A stretch of 64,000 nucleotides of DNA from Thetidibacter halocola (GCF_018224955.1 NZ_JAGTUU010000006.1:287923-351922); one strand, 5' to 3'. Shown: positions 50,535 through 60,317, numbered from the stretch's first letter. Notes: generated from the sequence alone by a model not told the origin. Numbers and translations: made by a program.

Positions 50535-51703
50535 GCCGCCTTCTGCAACGCCTGTTCGGGCGGCTGCCCATCGGCTGGCTGCAACTGACACACAAGCGCG
50601 GGCGCTTTGCCGCGGCGCTGGCGGGCGTGGCCTTTGCCAACGTGCTGGTCTTTGTCCAGCTGGGGCTGATGAACTCGATGGCGGCCGCGACGCTCAAGCC
50701 CTACGGCTTCTTCCAGGCCGACATCATGATCTCGGCGGGCGATGCGAACGCGCTGGCCGAGGGTGGCAACGTCGCCCGGCAATGGATGCTCCAGGCGCTG
50801 GCCGATCCCGAGGTCGCAGAGGGCCTCAGCCTGTTCGTCGGCACCGTGCCATGGGACCGGGGCGAGACCGACATCGCGCTGACGACCTTCGGCATCGATC
50901 CGGGGCGGCCCGGCTTCATCGCCCCCGGGCTGACCGAGGATCTGCACCTGCTTTCGGTGCAGGACGCCGCGATCCTCGACCGGTTGGCGCGCGGCCTGCC
51001 GCCCGACGAGGCCGCCGCGATCCGCCCGCAGACGCCTCTGCGCTTCGAGGCGCAGGACCGCACGCTTACGGCGCTGGCCACCTTCGCCGGCGGCGGCGGG
51101 TTCGGCGGTGACGGCTTCATGCTGGTGTCGGACCAGACTTTTCTGTCGCTGTTCCCGTCGCGCAGCTCTGCCGCGCCGGACCACATCCTGCTTCGCCTGC
51201 GCCCCGGCGCCGACGTGCCGGCCGCCATTGCCAGGCTGCGCGGCCTGGTCTCGGACCAGAGCCTGCGCATCCGCAGCTATGGCGATGCGGCCGCCGAGGA
51301 TCTGCGCTATCAGCAGACGCAACGGCCGACCGGCGTGATCTTCGGCTTTGGCGTGCTGATCGGCGTTCTGGTGGGGCTGGTGATCGTCTACCAGGTTTTG
51401 TCGGCCGACGTGGCAGACCACATGCGCGAATACGCGACCTTCAAGGCGATGGGCTATGGGCCGCGCTTCTTCCTGGGGATCGTGCTCGAAGAGGCGCTGG
51501 TGCTGGGGCTGCTGGGCTTTCTGCCGGGGCTGGCCATCGGCACCGCGATCCTGACGCTGATGGGCAAGGTCACGACGCTGCCGCTGACGATGACGCCTGG
51601 CATGGCGGTGACAGTGTTCCTGGGAACGGTCGGCTTCTCGGCGCTGTCGGGGATCATCGCCACCCGCCGGCTGGCCGCCGCCGACCCGGCCGACCTGTTC
51701 TGA
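50531..51703 (+). CDS. DevC-type ABC exporter permease (FtsX/MacB-like)
   Basis: 390 residues. One N-terminal membrane segment (FAAALAGVAFANVLVFVQLG) followed by a large periplasmic domain (about 60-270), then three C-terminal segments with the FtsX fold (GVIFGFGVLIGVLVGLVIVY; VLGLLGFLPGLAIGTAILTL). DevC of cyanobacteria exports heterocyst glycolipids with DevA and DevB; here the substrate is unknown. Confidence 0.87.
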   Translation: MSRLLQRLFGRLPIGWLQLTHKRGRFAAALAGVAFANVLVFVQLGLMNSMAAATLKPYGFFQADIMISAGDANALAEGGNVARQWMLQALADPEVAEGLSLFVGTVPWDRGETDIALTTFGIDPGRPGFIAPGLTEDLHLLSVQDAAILDRLARGLPPDEAAAIRPQTPLRFEAQDRTLTALATFAGGGGFGGDGFMLVSDQTFLSLFPSRSSAAPDHILLRLRPGADVPAAIARLRGLVSDQSLRIRSYGDAAAEDLRYQQTQRPTGVIFGFGVLIGVLVGLVIVYQVLSADVADHMREYATFKAMGYGPRFFLGIVLEEALVLGLLGFLPGLAIGTAILTLMGKVTTLPLTMTPGMAVTVFLGTVGFSALSGIIATRRLAAADPADLF

Positions 51704-51713
51704 GGGCGCTGGC

Positions 51714-52409
51714 ATGACGCAGGATCCTATCGTCGATATCCGCGGGTTGAACCACTGGTTCGGCAGCGGAGACGCGCGAAAGCAGGCGCTGTTCGATGTC
51801 GAGATGACCCTGCCGAGAGGCAGTTTCACGGTGCTGATGGGGCCTTCGGGGTCTGGCAAGACCACGGTCCTGACGCTGGTCGGCTGCCTGCGGGGGGTGC
51901 AGGACGGGTCCGTCCGGCTGATGGGGCAGGAACTGCGCGGCGCGGATGCCGAGACGCTGACAGGTTTGCGCCAGCGGCTTGGCTTCATCTTCCAGGCGCA
52001 CAACCTGCATGAAAGCCTGACCGCGATCCAGAACGTCGTCATGGGGGTGCAGGTGCGCCCCGGCGTGCCCGACGCGCTGGCACGGCAGGCGGCGGCGCGG
52101 GCGCTGGGTCTAGTCGGGCTGGCGGACCGGCTCGATTACCTGCCCGCAAACCTGTCGGGCGGCCAGAAACAGCGCGTCGCCGTGGCGCGCGCGCTGGTCG
52201 GCAATCCCGCGCTGGTGCTCGCCGACGAACCCACCGCCGCGCTGGACAAGGACAGCGCCGCCGACGTGGTGGACCTGCTCAAGAGACTAGGCGCAGAGCG
52301 TGGCACGACAACACTGCTGGTCACGCATGACAACCGCATCCTCGACCGCGCCGACCGCATCCTGACGCTGGAGGACGGGCGGATCGTGTCGGTCGAGGAC
52401 CGGACCTGA
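51714..52409 (+). CDS. DevA-type ABC exporter ATP-binding protein
   Basis: 231 residues. Walker A MGPSGSGKTTVLTLVGCLRG, Q-loop FIFQAHNLHESLTA, signature NLSGGQKQRVAVARALV, Walker B LVLADEPTAALDKDSA, H-loop LVTHDNRI. Closest to LolD/MacB/DevA exporters. Ten bases after the permease, completing a B-C-A operon. Confidence 0.9.
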   Translation: MTQDPIVDIRGLNHWFGSGDARKQALFDVEMTLPRGSFTVLMGPSGSGKTTVLTLVGCLRGVQDGSVRLMGQELRGADAETLTGLRQRLGFIFQAHNLHESLTAIQNVVMGVQVRPGVPDALARQAAARALGLVGLADRLDYLPANLSGGQKQRVAVARALVGNPALVLADEPTAALDKDSAADVVDLLKRLGAERGTTTLLVTHDNRILDRADRILTLEDGRIVSVEDRT

Positions 52410-52447
52410 TCCAGCACCAGGATCGGTCCCTTTGCGAAAAAGCGTTC

Positions 52448-55400
52448 CTATTCCGCTGCGGGGACGGGCCGCGCGATGGCGGTCAGTTCCTTGACAAGCC
52501 TGGCTTCTTCCTCGGCCTTCGGTCGCGACAGGCGGGCCAGGACCAGGTAGGCGACCGGCGTCAGGTAGAGGGTGGAAACCGTCGCCATCCCAAGCCCGCC
52601 AACGATGATCCATCCCAGCGCCTCGCGTGCCTCGGCCCCGGCGCCGAAGGAATAGATCAACGGCAGTCCGCCCAGAACCGTCGAGGTCATCGTCATCATC
52701 ACAGGCCGCAGCCGCACGGTGGAGGCCTCGAAGATCGCGTCGCGAACGGATTTCCCCTCGTCCCGCAACTGGTTTGCGAATTCGACGATCAGGATTCCGT
52801 TCTTGGCCATGATTCCTATAAGCAGGACTAACCCGATCTGGCTGTAGACGTTCAGGCTGCCCCCGGTCATCAGAAGCGCGAGGACCGCGCAGGCCAGGCC
52901 CAGCGGCACCGTCGCCATGATGATCAGGGCCGAAACGAAGCTTTCGAATTGCGCTGACAGCACCAGGAACACCACCACGATGGCAAAACCGAAGGTGAGA
53001 AGCAGGCCGGAGGATGTCTCGGACAGGGTCGCCGCCTCGGCCAGAGGCACGATGCGCTGTCCTTCGGGCAGCACTTCGGCGGCGATGTCCTGCACCTCGT
53101 CATAGGCATCGCCCAGCGACAGCTGCGGCGTCAGCGTGGCCGAGATTTCCACCGCGCGCATCTGCGTCTCGCGGCCCAGTTCGGGGGCGACCGCGCGTTC
53201 CTGCAAGCGCACGAAGCTTGAAATCGGGATCATCTGGCCGTTGCCCGCCTGCACGAAGATGCGCTCGAGGTCGCCCGGATCGTTCACCGGATCAGCGGTC
53301 GAGACCATCTTGATCTCGAAACTGCGGTCGTCGATGAAGACCGTGCCGACGGTGCGCCCGTCGAGCACCGCCTGCAGCGCCTCGCCGAGTCCGTCGATGT
53401 TCACGCCCAGGTCCGACGCGCGGTCGCGGTCGACCTCGATGAACAGCTGCGGCTGCGTCGTCTCGTAGCCCAGCGAGACGCGGCCGAAGGCGGGGTTCTG
53501 CTCCATCCGCTCGATGATCGCGTCGGCGGACTCGGAAAGGCGGTCGTAATTGTTTCCGGTCAGCGCCACGGTCAGCCCGCGCCCGGCGCCCCGGATGCCC
53601 AACGAATTCGGCTGGATCGCAAAGGCGCGCACGCCGATCACGCCGCCAAGCATGCCATTGATCTGGCCGACGATTTCCTGCTGGCTGCGCGCGCGCTCAT
53701 CCCAGGGTGCCAGCGTCATCACCATGAACCCGCGATTGTCCGCGCCGGTGCCGGCGATGGAAAAGACGTTCGTCACCTCGCCTGAGGCGCGCAGCGGTTC
53801 GATCAGCGTCTCGATCTCGCGCATCTTGCGAGCGGTGTAGTCAAGCGACACGCCCTGCGGCGTACTCACCCGCAGCAAGGCGATGGAGCGGTCCTCGGGC
53901 GGCGTCAGTTCCTGCCGGATGTTGCCGAAGGACCCCGCCGCGAAGGCGGCGAAGCATACCGAAAAGACAATGACCAGGAGCGGCATTGCCAGGCAAAACC
54001 GCAGCGTCAGGGCATAAAGCGCGGCGAGGCGGTTGCCCAGCCAGATCATTGGGCCGCGCGGCTCCTTGTCGCCGGTATGACCCTTGAGCAGGCGGCTCGC
54101 CAGCACAGGGCAGAGCGTCAGCGCAACGATGGACGACAGCAGCACCGACATGGCAAGGGTAAAGCCGAACTCGCGGAACAGCCCGCCGGTCTGGCCAGGC
54201 AGAAAGGACAGCGGGATGAAGACGGCGGCCAGCGTCGCGGTGGTGGTGACGACCGCAAAGAACACCTGCTGCGTGCCTAGGACGGCGGCGGCCCGCGCGC
54301 CCATTCCCTCGCCCCGGCGTCGCACGATGTTTTCCAGCACCACGATGGCGTCGTCGACGACCATGCCGGTCGCCAGAACCAGCGCCAGCAGCGTCAGAAT
54401 GTTGACCGAGAAGCCAACGAGGTAGATCGCCGCCAGCGTGCCGATCAGCGAAACCGGCAGCGTCACCGCGGGAATGATCGTGGCGCGTGCGTCGCGCAGG
54501 AAGAGGAAGATGATCCCGATGACGATGGCCGTGGCAATGGCCAGCGTGTTCAGGACCTCGCGGATCGAGCCGTTGATGAACACGGCGTCATCGCTGGTGA
54601 CAAAGACGCTGACATCGGGCGGCAGGATGGATTGCAGGTCGTCCACGACCCCGCGCACCGCGGCCGATATGTCCAGCGTATTGCTCTGCGCCTGCCGGAT
54701 GATGCCCAGCCCCAGCCCGGTCCGCCCGTTCGCGCGCAGCACGCTTTCCCCCGGCGCGGGGCCCAGCGTCACCGTCGCCACGTCACCGACGGTCACGCCC
54801 TCGCGGATCGCCAGCGCCTCGAACTCGGCCGCGCTGGTAACGGTCGCGGTGGTGCGCACCACGATGCTCTGGCTGTCCGAACTCAGCGCCCCCGCCGGAG
54901 CGTCGAAGGCCACGTTGCGCAGCGTGTTGCGGATGTCGGCCAGGCTCAGGCCACGGCTGGCCAGTTGCATCTGGTCGATGTCGATGCGGAACACGGACTC
55001 GCGGTCGCCATAGACTTGCAGGTCGGCGACGCCGGGCACCGAAATCAGCCGATCCTCGATCACCTCCTCGACGAATTGCGTCAACTCCTGTGCAGTGCGA
55101 CGGTCGGACGTGACCGCGATCCGCATCACCGCTTCGGCATTGGCGTCGGCCTTGACGATGCGCGGATCATCCGCGCCCTCGGGCAGCGCGTTCGCGATCC
55201 GGCCGATGGCGTCGCGCATGTCGGTGGCGGCGACGTCGAGATCGGCATCGTCACCGAATTCGATCGTCACCCGGCTGCGCCCGAACCGCGAGTTGGACGA
55301 GATCGACTTGACCCCGGCCACCCGGCCCGCCGCGCCCTCGATCTGGGCGGTGATCTCACGGTCGACGGTCTCTGGCGAGGCACCAGCGAAATCGGTTGTC

Positions 55401-55567
55401 ACGGTGATCACGGGCCGGTCCACATCCGGCAATTCGCGGATCTCGGCGCCAAACAGGCCCGCAAGCCCGGCCAGAACGATCAGCGCCGACAGCACGAAAG
55501 CCAGGATCGGCCTGCGAACGAAAAGCGCGGTGCTGGACGACAGCGCGGATTGAGCGGTCACGGCCAT
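52448..55567 (-). CDS. RND multidrug efflux permease (AcrB-like)
   Basis: 1039 residues, 12 membrane helices in two homologous halves. [20 protein letters not shown] at the N-terminus; FFAVVTTTATLAAVFIPLSF and the central charged residues in VLATGMVVDDAIVVLENIV (two adjacent aspartates of the proton relay). LVLLIGIMAKNGILIVEFAN and RLRPVMMTMTSTVLGGLPLI in the second half. Exports drugs or lipophilic compounds using the proton gradient, with the adaptor upstream (11-base gap). Confidence 0.94.
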   Translation of the reverse strand: MAVTAQSALSSSTALFVRRPILAFVLSALIVLAGLAGLFGAEIRELPDVDRPVITVTTDFAGASPETVDREITAQIEGAAGRVAGVKSISSNSRFGRSRVTIEFGDDADLDVAATDMRDAIGRIANALPEGADDPRIVKADANAEAVMRIAVTSDRRTAQELTQFVEEVIEDRLISVPGVADLQVYGDRESVFRIDIDQMQLASRGLSLADIRNTLRNVAFDAPAGALSSDSQSIVVRTTATVTSAAEFEALAIREGVTVGDVATVTLGPAPGESVLRANGRTGLGLGIIRQAQSNTLDISAAVRGVVDDLQSILPPDVSVFVTSDDAVFINGSIREVLNTLAIATAIVIGIIFLFLRDARATIIPAVTLPVSLIGTLAAIYLVGFSVNILTLLALVLATGMVVDDAIVVLENIVRRRGEGMGARAAAVLGTQQVFFAVVTTTATLAAVFIPLSFLPGQTGGLFREFGFTLAMSVLLSSIVALTLCPVLASRLLKGHTGDKEPRGPMIWLGNRLAALYALTLRFCLAMPLLVIVFSVCFAAFAAGSFGNIRQELTPPEDRSIALLRVSTPQGVSLDYTARKMREIETLIEPLRASGEVTNVFSIAGTGADNRGFMVMTLAPWDERARSQQEIVGQINGMLGGVIGVRAFAIQPNSLGIRGAGRGLTVALTGNNYDRLSESADAIIERMEQNPAFGRVSLGYETTQPQLFIEVDRDRASDLGVNIDGLGEALQAVLDGRTVGTVFIDDRSFEIKMVSTADPVNDPGDLERIFVQAGNGQMIPISSFVRLQERAVAPELGRETQMRAVEISATLTPQLSLGDAYDEVQDIAAEVLPEGQRIVPLAEAATLSETSSGLLLTFGFAIVVVFLVLSAQFESFVSALIIMATVPLGLACAVLALLMTGGSLNVYSQIGLVLLIGIMAKNGILIVEFANQLRDEGKSVRDAIFEASTVRLRPVMMTMTSTVLGGLPLIYSFGAGAEAREALGWIIVGGLGMATVSTLYLTPVAYLVLARLSRPKAEEEARLVKELTAIARPVPAAE

Positions 55568-55578
55568 TGGTCAGCCTC

Positions 55579-56751
55579 CTATCCGCGCGAGACGGGCAAT
55601 GCCGCCTGCGACTGCATCGCCGCGTCTCCGCTGCGGATCTCGACCTCGGCGCCGGGGCGCAGGTTCTGCACGCCTTCGGTCACGACCTGCTCTCCCACGG
55701 CCAGGTCGCCGCTGACCAGGACCGAATCGCTGTTGCGCTGCACGATTGCGATCTTCTGCCGGGCGGCCTTGCCCTCGCGGATCACCCAGACGAAGGGGCC
55801 GTCGCTGTTCCACTGGATCGCCAGCGGATCGACCGAAGGATAGGCCTCGCCGATGAAGGACAGGCTGATGCGGAAGGCCATGCCAGCCCGCAGAACATCG
55901 CCCACATTCTCGAGCGAGGCCTGAAGCCGCAGGGTCCGGCTGTTGGAATCCACCCGGTTGTCCAGCGCGACGATGCGGCCTTCCAACTCCAGCTGCGGGC
56001 GGGCCAGGGGAGTCGCGCGGATGGTATCGCCCAGTGCGATCTGCCCGACGAACCGTTCAGGCACCCGGAATTCGACCACAATCTCGGACCGGTCGTCGAT
56101 CTGCGTGATCTCCGTCGAGGGCGTGACCTGATCGCCGACGTTGAGGCCGATGATGCCGACCCAGCCAGAAACAGGCGCGACGATCCTGCGCCGCTCGAGC
56201 TCGAATTGCGCCTCTTCCAGGTCGAGCCTGGCGATCTGGAGCGCAAGGTTCGCATCGCTTCGCTGGATCTGGGGGATCGTCGCGCCAAGCGCGTTCACCC
56301 GGTCCGCGGTCGCCTGCGCATCCTGCACCAGAAACTGTGCCCTATCGAGTTCGAGCCGCTGGATCTTGTCATCCAGCGTCGCCACGACATCGCCCGCGTT
56401 GACATACTGGCCCGACTGCACGTTGACCGCCGAAAGGTTGCCCGCCACCTCGGGCAGCAGGGCCACGGTGCGCAGGGCGCGACCGTCACCAATTGTCGTG
56501 ATCTCGTCGAAGAGGTTCGCCTCGCCCGCGGTCATGGCGACAACGGCAACCGCGCCGCCGCGCCCGGGGCCGCCCGCACCACGCGGCCCGGACCCCGCCT
56601 CTGCCACGGTCTCCGGCATGACGATGCCGAAGGGCTCGAGCAGGCCGAACCGGTCGAGGATCGGCAAGGACGCCGGAACGTAGTTCACGAGCCCCCAGAA
56701 GGACGCGGCCAAAATCGCCGCCGTCGCGAGCAGTTGCTTGACAATCGACAT
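55579..56751 (-). CDS. RND efflux periplasmic adaptor (membrane fusion protein)
   Basis: 390 residues. Membrane segment near the start (QLLATAAILAASFWGLVNYV), an odd Gly/Arg-rich linker GSGPRGAGGPGRGG (about 58-71), lipoyl-type NVQSGQYVNAGDVVATLDDK, a helical hairpin, and VVEFRVPERFVGQIALGD. Couples the permease to an outer-membrane channel, which is not encoded nearby. Start taken at ATG 56751 because GAGG sits 8 bases upstream; ATG 56772 is seven codons earlier. Confidence 0.9.
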   Translation of the reverse strand: MSIVKQLLATAAILAASFWGLVNYVPASLPILDRFGLLEPFGIVMPETVAEAGSGPRGAGGPGRGGAVAVVAMTAGEANLFDEITTIGDGRALRTVALLPEVAGNLSAVNVQSGQYVNAGDVVATLDDKIQRLELDRAQFLVQDAQATADRVNALGATIPQIQRSDANLALQIARLDLEEAQFELERRRIVAPVSGWVGIIGLNVGDQVTPSTEITQIDDRSEIVVEFRVPERFVGQIALGDTIRATPLARPQLELEGRIVALDNRVDSNSRTLRLQASLENVGDVLRAGMAFRISLSFIGEAYPSVDPLAIQWNSDGPFVWVIREGKAARQKIAIVQRNSDSVLVSGDLAVGEQVVTEGVQNLRPGAEVEIRSGDAAMQSQAALPVSRG

Positions 56752-57375
56752 TCCCGGGCCTCGTTCCATCATGAAATCTGAAACTGTATCAAGGGTCTTC
56801 TTTCGGGTGATGATTTAGACCGGGATCGCTGCTGGAACAGATCCCGCACGTGGGTATTTCGCAACGCCTTGCAGTTGGGGCTGCCTGGCCACCTGCCGCT
56901 GATCCTGCGGCAGACGGTGTCTTCCCCTGAACAGTGTTGCAGCCACGGGCCTGGCCGGTTGGTCGGCTATGCGCCATGGCGACGTAGAGCAGTCTCGAGC
57001 GGCGGCGCCTTAAGCTGCGTGGCCTCGGAGATCGCCGTCCCGAAAGACATCGCACACAAGGCGAGGGTTGTCGCATACCAATTCTTATGCCCTGCGGAAC
57101 AGATCGGTACATTCAGCTCTTCCCGCACTGGACGGCGCGATTGCTGCGCGAAAACAAGCCCCCGCCCCACTGGACACCCCCGTCAGTTCCTGCGCAGAGG
57201 GCGGGAGCGGGGCTGTCGTCTATCCCTTCCACCCCACGGCGTCTCCGACAGGCAAACACACGTGCTGTGACCGAAGAACAGTCCCCTCGGGAATGCTGGC
57301 CGTGGTGAGTCAGATCATTCCCATTGCGCGCGCTCATTTGGAGTGGCCAGGGTCAGGAGCCATTGATCGGCTTTA
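56752..57375. other. Intergenic region between the RND operon and the IS relic
   Basis: 624 bases with no gene I can support. Short open frames in several phases have poor codon bias and no ribosome binding sites. The control region of the RND operon must lie at its left end. No inverted or direct repeat of note was seen apart from the IS end at 57376. Confidence 0.5.
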
Positions 57376-58212
57376 GGCTGCCGGGTCTGCGTGATTCAAG
57401 CTCCCGAACTGACGGGGGTGATCATGAGCAACCGTTTTTGGGCTGACTGAGGAGCAGATGGAGCGGCTGAAGCCGTTCTTTCCGAAGAGCCACGACGAAC
57501 CGCATGTCGATAACCGGCGCGTGCTGAATGGCATAATATTAATCAATAGCAATGGCTTGCGGTTATTGAACACGCGTCGGGATCATGGCCCGGCCAAGAC
57601 ACTCTACAATCCATGGAAGCGGCGGGGTGATATGGGTGTCTTCGCCCGGATCATGGTGGGGCTGGCGTCCGAAGGCGCCGACGAGAAGACGGCCATGATC
57701 GACGCGACCTACCTGAAGGCGCATCGCAAGGCCTCCAGCCTGCAGGCGAAAAGGGGGGGGCTGACGACAAGCGTGCAGGCCGTATCGGTCGCACGAATGG
57801 CGGGCTGAACACCATGCTGAGAGCCATAAGGGATGCGAAGGGTCGCCCGCTGCGGTTCTTCATGACGGCGGGCCAGGTGTGCGACTACACCGGCGCGGCC
57901 GCCCTGCTGGGCAGTCTGCCTGCCGCCGAATTGCTGATCCCCGATCGGAGCTCGACGCCGACTGGTTCCGGAAAGCGTTTCTCTAAAGCGGATACGCCCT
58001 TGCATCCCGGGCCGGAAGTCGCGCGGCAAGGCCGTCCGCTACGGCAAGCGCCGCTACAAAAGGCGCAACAGGATCGAGATCGTGTTCGGCAGGCTCAAGG
58101 ACTGGCGCCGGATCGCCACCCGTTACGACAGGTGCGCCAAGACCTTTCTTTCTGCCGTCGCCCTCGCCGCAACCGTCCTATTCTGGCTTTGACGATCAAT
58201 GAGTCTGGAGCC
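57376..58212 (+). mobile_element. Decayed IS5-family element (IS427-like), TA target
   Basis: 837-bp block holding a broken transposase. Its ends resemble imperfect inverted repeats: left GGCTGCCGGGTCTG (57376-57389), right read inward GGCTCCAGACTC (58212-58201). TA flanks both ends (57374-57375 and 58213-58214), the target expected for this group. It separates the RND operon from the two-component system. Confidence 0.7.
57424..58192 (+). pseudogene. IS5-family transposase, multiply frameshifted
   Basis: Pieces of one IS5-type DDE transposase read through three frames. The N-terminus MSNRFW breaks at an extra G in TTTTTGGG (57437-57444). The next piece, MERLKPFFPKSHDEPHVDNR and ...MIDATYLKAHRKASSLQAKR (first Asp), breaks at a poly-G tract near 57752. 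The next, MTAGQVCDYTGAAALLG, breaks near 57945 and meets an in-frame stop; the last, RNRIEIVFGRLKDWRRIATR, carries the Glu and ends in ATVLFWL at 58192. The element cannot move on its own. Confidence 0.85.
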
Positions 58213-58257
58213 TAGATGGTCTTGAGGAATGCAGTCTGAAGGCGAGAACAGGATCGA

Positions 58258-58932
58258 ATGCGGACACTGCTTGTCGAAGATCACCCGGCCCTGGCAGAAG
58301 CGATTGCAGGAGGCCTGGCACGAGCCGGTTTTGCGGTGGACGTCGCCGGGTCGATCGCCGAGGCGACCGAGGCCGTGTCGCTCGCCGCCTACGACCTCGC
58401 CATCCTTGACCTCGGGCTGCCTGACGGGAACGGGCTGGACCTGCTGCGCCGATGGCAGGACCAGGGTGGCTTTCCCACCATCGTCATGACCGCCCGCGGC
58501 GCACTGGGGGACAGAGTCGCGGGGCTGGACAGCGGGGCGGACGACTATGTGGTGAAGCCTGTAGAGATCCCCGAACTGGTCGCCCGCTGCCGTGCGATCC
58601 TGCGCCGGCCCGGCAACCGCGAAGGCGTTGTCCTGACCGCGGGCTGCATCCGCCTCGACACCAGCAACCGCGAGGCACTGTGCCATGAACAGCCACTGGC
58701 ACTGGGACGCCGCGAGATGAGCGTGCTCGAGGCGCTGGTGCGGCGCCAGAACAAGGTCGTGCCCCGGACCGTGCTGGTCGAGGCGCTTTATGACCGTGAG
58801 ACCGAGGTCACGCCGAACGCCGTCGATGCCGCCGTGTCGCGCCTGCGCCGTGGTCTGACGGATGCGGGCGCCGACGTCTCGCTCAGGACGATCCGCGGCG
58901 TCGGATGGATGCTGAGCACGGGTGCGCCATGA
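58258..58932 (+). CDS. OmpR-family response regulator
   Basis: 224 residues. Receiver domain: acidic pocket E7/D8, phosphorylation site D51 (LAILDLGLPDGNG), K100 (DDYVVKP). C-terminal winged helix with LDTSNREALCHEQPLALGRR and DAAVSRLRRGL, RTIRGVGWML, the DNA-binding type. Overlaps the kinase gene by four bases. Proximity suggests control of the RND pump and/or the RTX gene. Confidence 0.93.
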   Translation: MRTLLVEDHPALAEAIAGGLARAGFAVDVAGSIAEATEAVSLAAYDLAILDLGLPDGNGLDLLRRWQDQGGFPTIVMTARGALGDRVAGLDSGADDYVVKPVEIPELVARCRAILRRPGNREGVVLTAGCIRLDTSNREALCHEQPLALGRREMSVLEALVRRQNKVVPRTVLVEALYDRETEVTPNAVDAAVSRLRRGLTDAGADVSLRTIRGVGWMLSTGAP

Positions 58933-60293
58933 GCGCCAAAGGTACGCCGCGCCGCGGGCTGCAATCCATCCTGACCACGCAGCTTCTGGTGATCGCGGCA
59001 GTCGTGATCCTGGCCAATGTCGCCTTCGTGGCGGTGTTCGACGCGTCGGATCGCAACTCGTTGATGATCGACGTCGTCCGGCGAGAATTGCTGCGGCTGG
59101 AAGCCGCCTATCTTGAAACCGGCCAGAACCCGCAGGCGCTGGTAAGCGTGATCGACGGGATCTACGCCGCGCATCCCGGCGCCTATGCCTTTGCCGTGGT
59201 GGCGTCGGACGGCGACGTTCTGGATGGGTGGAATGCTCCTTTGATCCCGGAGGACCTGCTGCGGCCCGGCGCGTTTGCGACAGACTGGATCGCATGGCCC
59301 AGCGGCGCCGATGTCATGCCCGTGGTCGCCTCGCACAGCGTTCAGGGCGCCAACCCGCCGGTCAGCCTGTTGTTCCTGATGGCCGGCGATCCCGCAGACC
59401 TGCTGGGCGCCGAGATTTTCGACGAGTTCAAGGGGCATGTCTGGCTGCCCCTGCTTCCCATCGCGATCCTGCTCATCGGCGGCACCCTGCTGATCATCCG
59501 CCGGGCACTGCGCCCGGTGGCGCAGGCGGCCGAATGGGCGCGCGCCATTCGACCGGGACGCGGATTGCCACCGCTCGACCTGCCGCGCGCGCCGACCGAG
59601 GTGGACGACCTGACACAGGCCGTGCGCCGCAGCATCGAGAGGCTCGATACCGAGCTGAACGCCGAGCAGCGCCGCGCCGCCGAGGCCGCCCATGCCCTGC
59701 GCACCCCAGTCGCCGTGCTGGTCGCGCGGCTCGACGAGTTGCCGCGGGACCCTGCCTTCGACACGCTGCGCGAGGACGTGCGCACGCTGTCGCGCATGGT
59801 GACGCAATTTCTGTCCTCTGCCGGAGCTGACCGGCTGGAACTGCCCGAGGGCACCAGTGCCGACCTGTCCGCCATTGCCGAGCGTGTCGTGGCAGAGCTT
59901 TTTCCCGTGGCAGAGGCGCGGGGATGCGAGATCGCGTTGTCGGGTAACGACGTACCCGTCCCGGTGCATGGCGCACCGGACGCGATCGCATTGGCCCTGA
60001 CCAACCTGATCGAGAACGCGTTGCATCATGCCGGCCCGGGACTGGTCGAAATCACCGTAGGTCCCGGGACGCAAATTGCGGTACGCGATCACGGCCCTGG
60101 CCTTCCCCAAGGTTCAGGCGACCTGTTCGAGCCATTCCGCCGCGGAGCGGGCGCACCGCGCGGTGGTGCCGGGTTGGGCCTGGCCATCGTAGCTCGGATC
60201 CAGCGGGCGCATGGTGGAACCGTCGAGGCCAGCGGCGCGCCGGGAGGCGGCGCGATATTCCGCCTTGGCTACCTCGCGCCATCCGATTCCTGA
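58929..60293 (+). CDS. Sensor histidine kinase of a two-component system
   Basis: 454 residues. Membrane segments at about 15-36 and 172-191 flank a periplasmic sensor domain of ~135 residues. HAMP-like region, then H255 in EAAHALRTPVAVLVARLDEL (the phosphorylated histidine), N-box LTNLIENALHHAG, G-boxes VRDHGPGLPQG and GGAGLGLAIVARI. Start ATG 58929 overlaps the regulator stop. The sensor domain is not one I recognise; its signal is unknown. Confidence 0.92.
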   Translation: MSAKGTPRRGLQSILTTQLLVIAAVVILANVAFVAVFDASDRNSLMIDVVRRELLRLEAAYLETGQNPQALVSVIDGIYAAHPGAYAFAVVASDGDVLDGWNAPLIPEDLLRPGAFATDWIAWPSGADVMPVVASHSVQGANPPVSLLFLMAGDPADLLGAEIFDEFKGHVWLPLLPIAILLIGGTLLIIRRALRPVAQAAEWARAIRPGRGLPPLDLPRAPTEVDDLTQAVRRSIERLDTELNAEQRRAAEAAHALRTPVAVLVARLDELPRDPAFDTLREDVRTLSRMVTQFLSSAGADRLELPEGTSADLSAIAERVVAELFPVAEARGCEIALSGNDVPVPVHGAPDAIALALTNLIENALHHAGPGLVEITVGPGTQIAVRDHGPGLPQGSGDLFEPFRRGAGAPRGGAGLGLAIVARIQRAHGGTVEASGAPGGGAIFRLGYLAPSDS

Positions 60294-60299
60294 CAACTC

Positions 60300-60317
60300 G
60301 TCAGACTGCGGTCAGAC
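60300..60317. promoter_or_regulatory. Tandem GTCAGAC repeats, candidate response-regulator site
   Basis: Two exact heptamers GTCAGAC at 60300-60306 and 60311-60317, 11 bases from start to start, one helical turn. OmpR-family regulators bind direct repeats with this spacing. The site lies seven bases after the kinase stop and 73 bases before the RTX gene. Confidence 0.45.

Noticed and set aside
56869..57270. 133-codon open frame in the gap before the IS relic
   Set aside because: No ribosome binding site, Cys/Ser/Arg-rich composition and no recognisable domain; overlapping frames on both strands are equally open.
58123..59295. 390-codon minus-strand frame over the response regulator and kinase
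   Set aside because: Antisense shadow of a clear two-component pair; no family motif in its translation.
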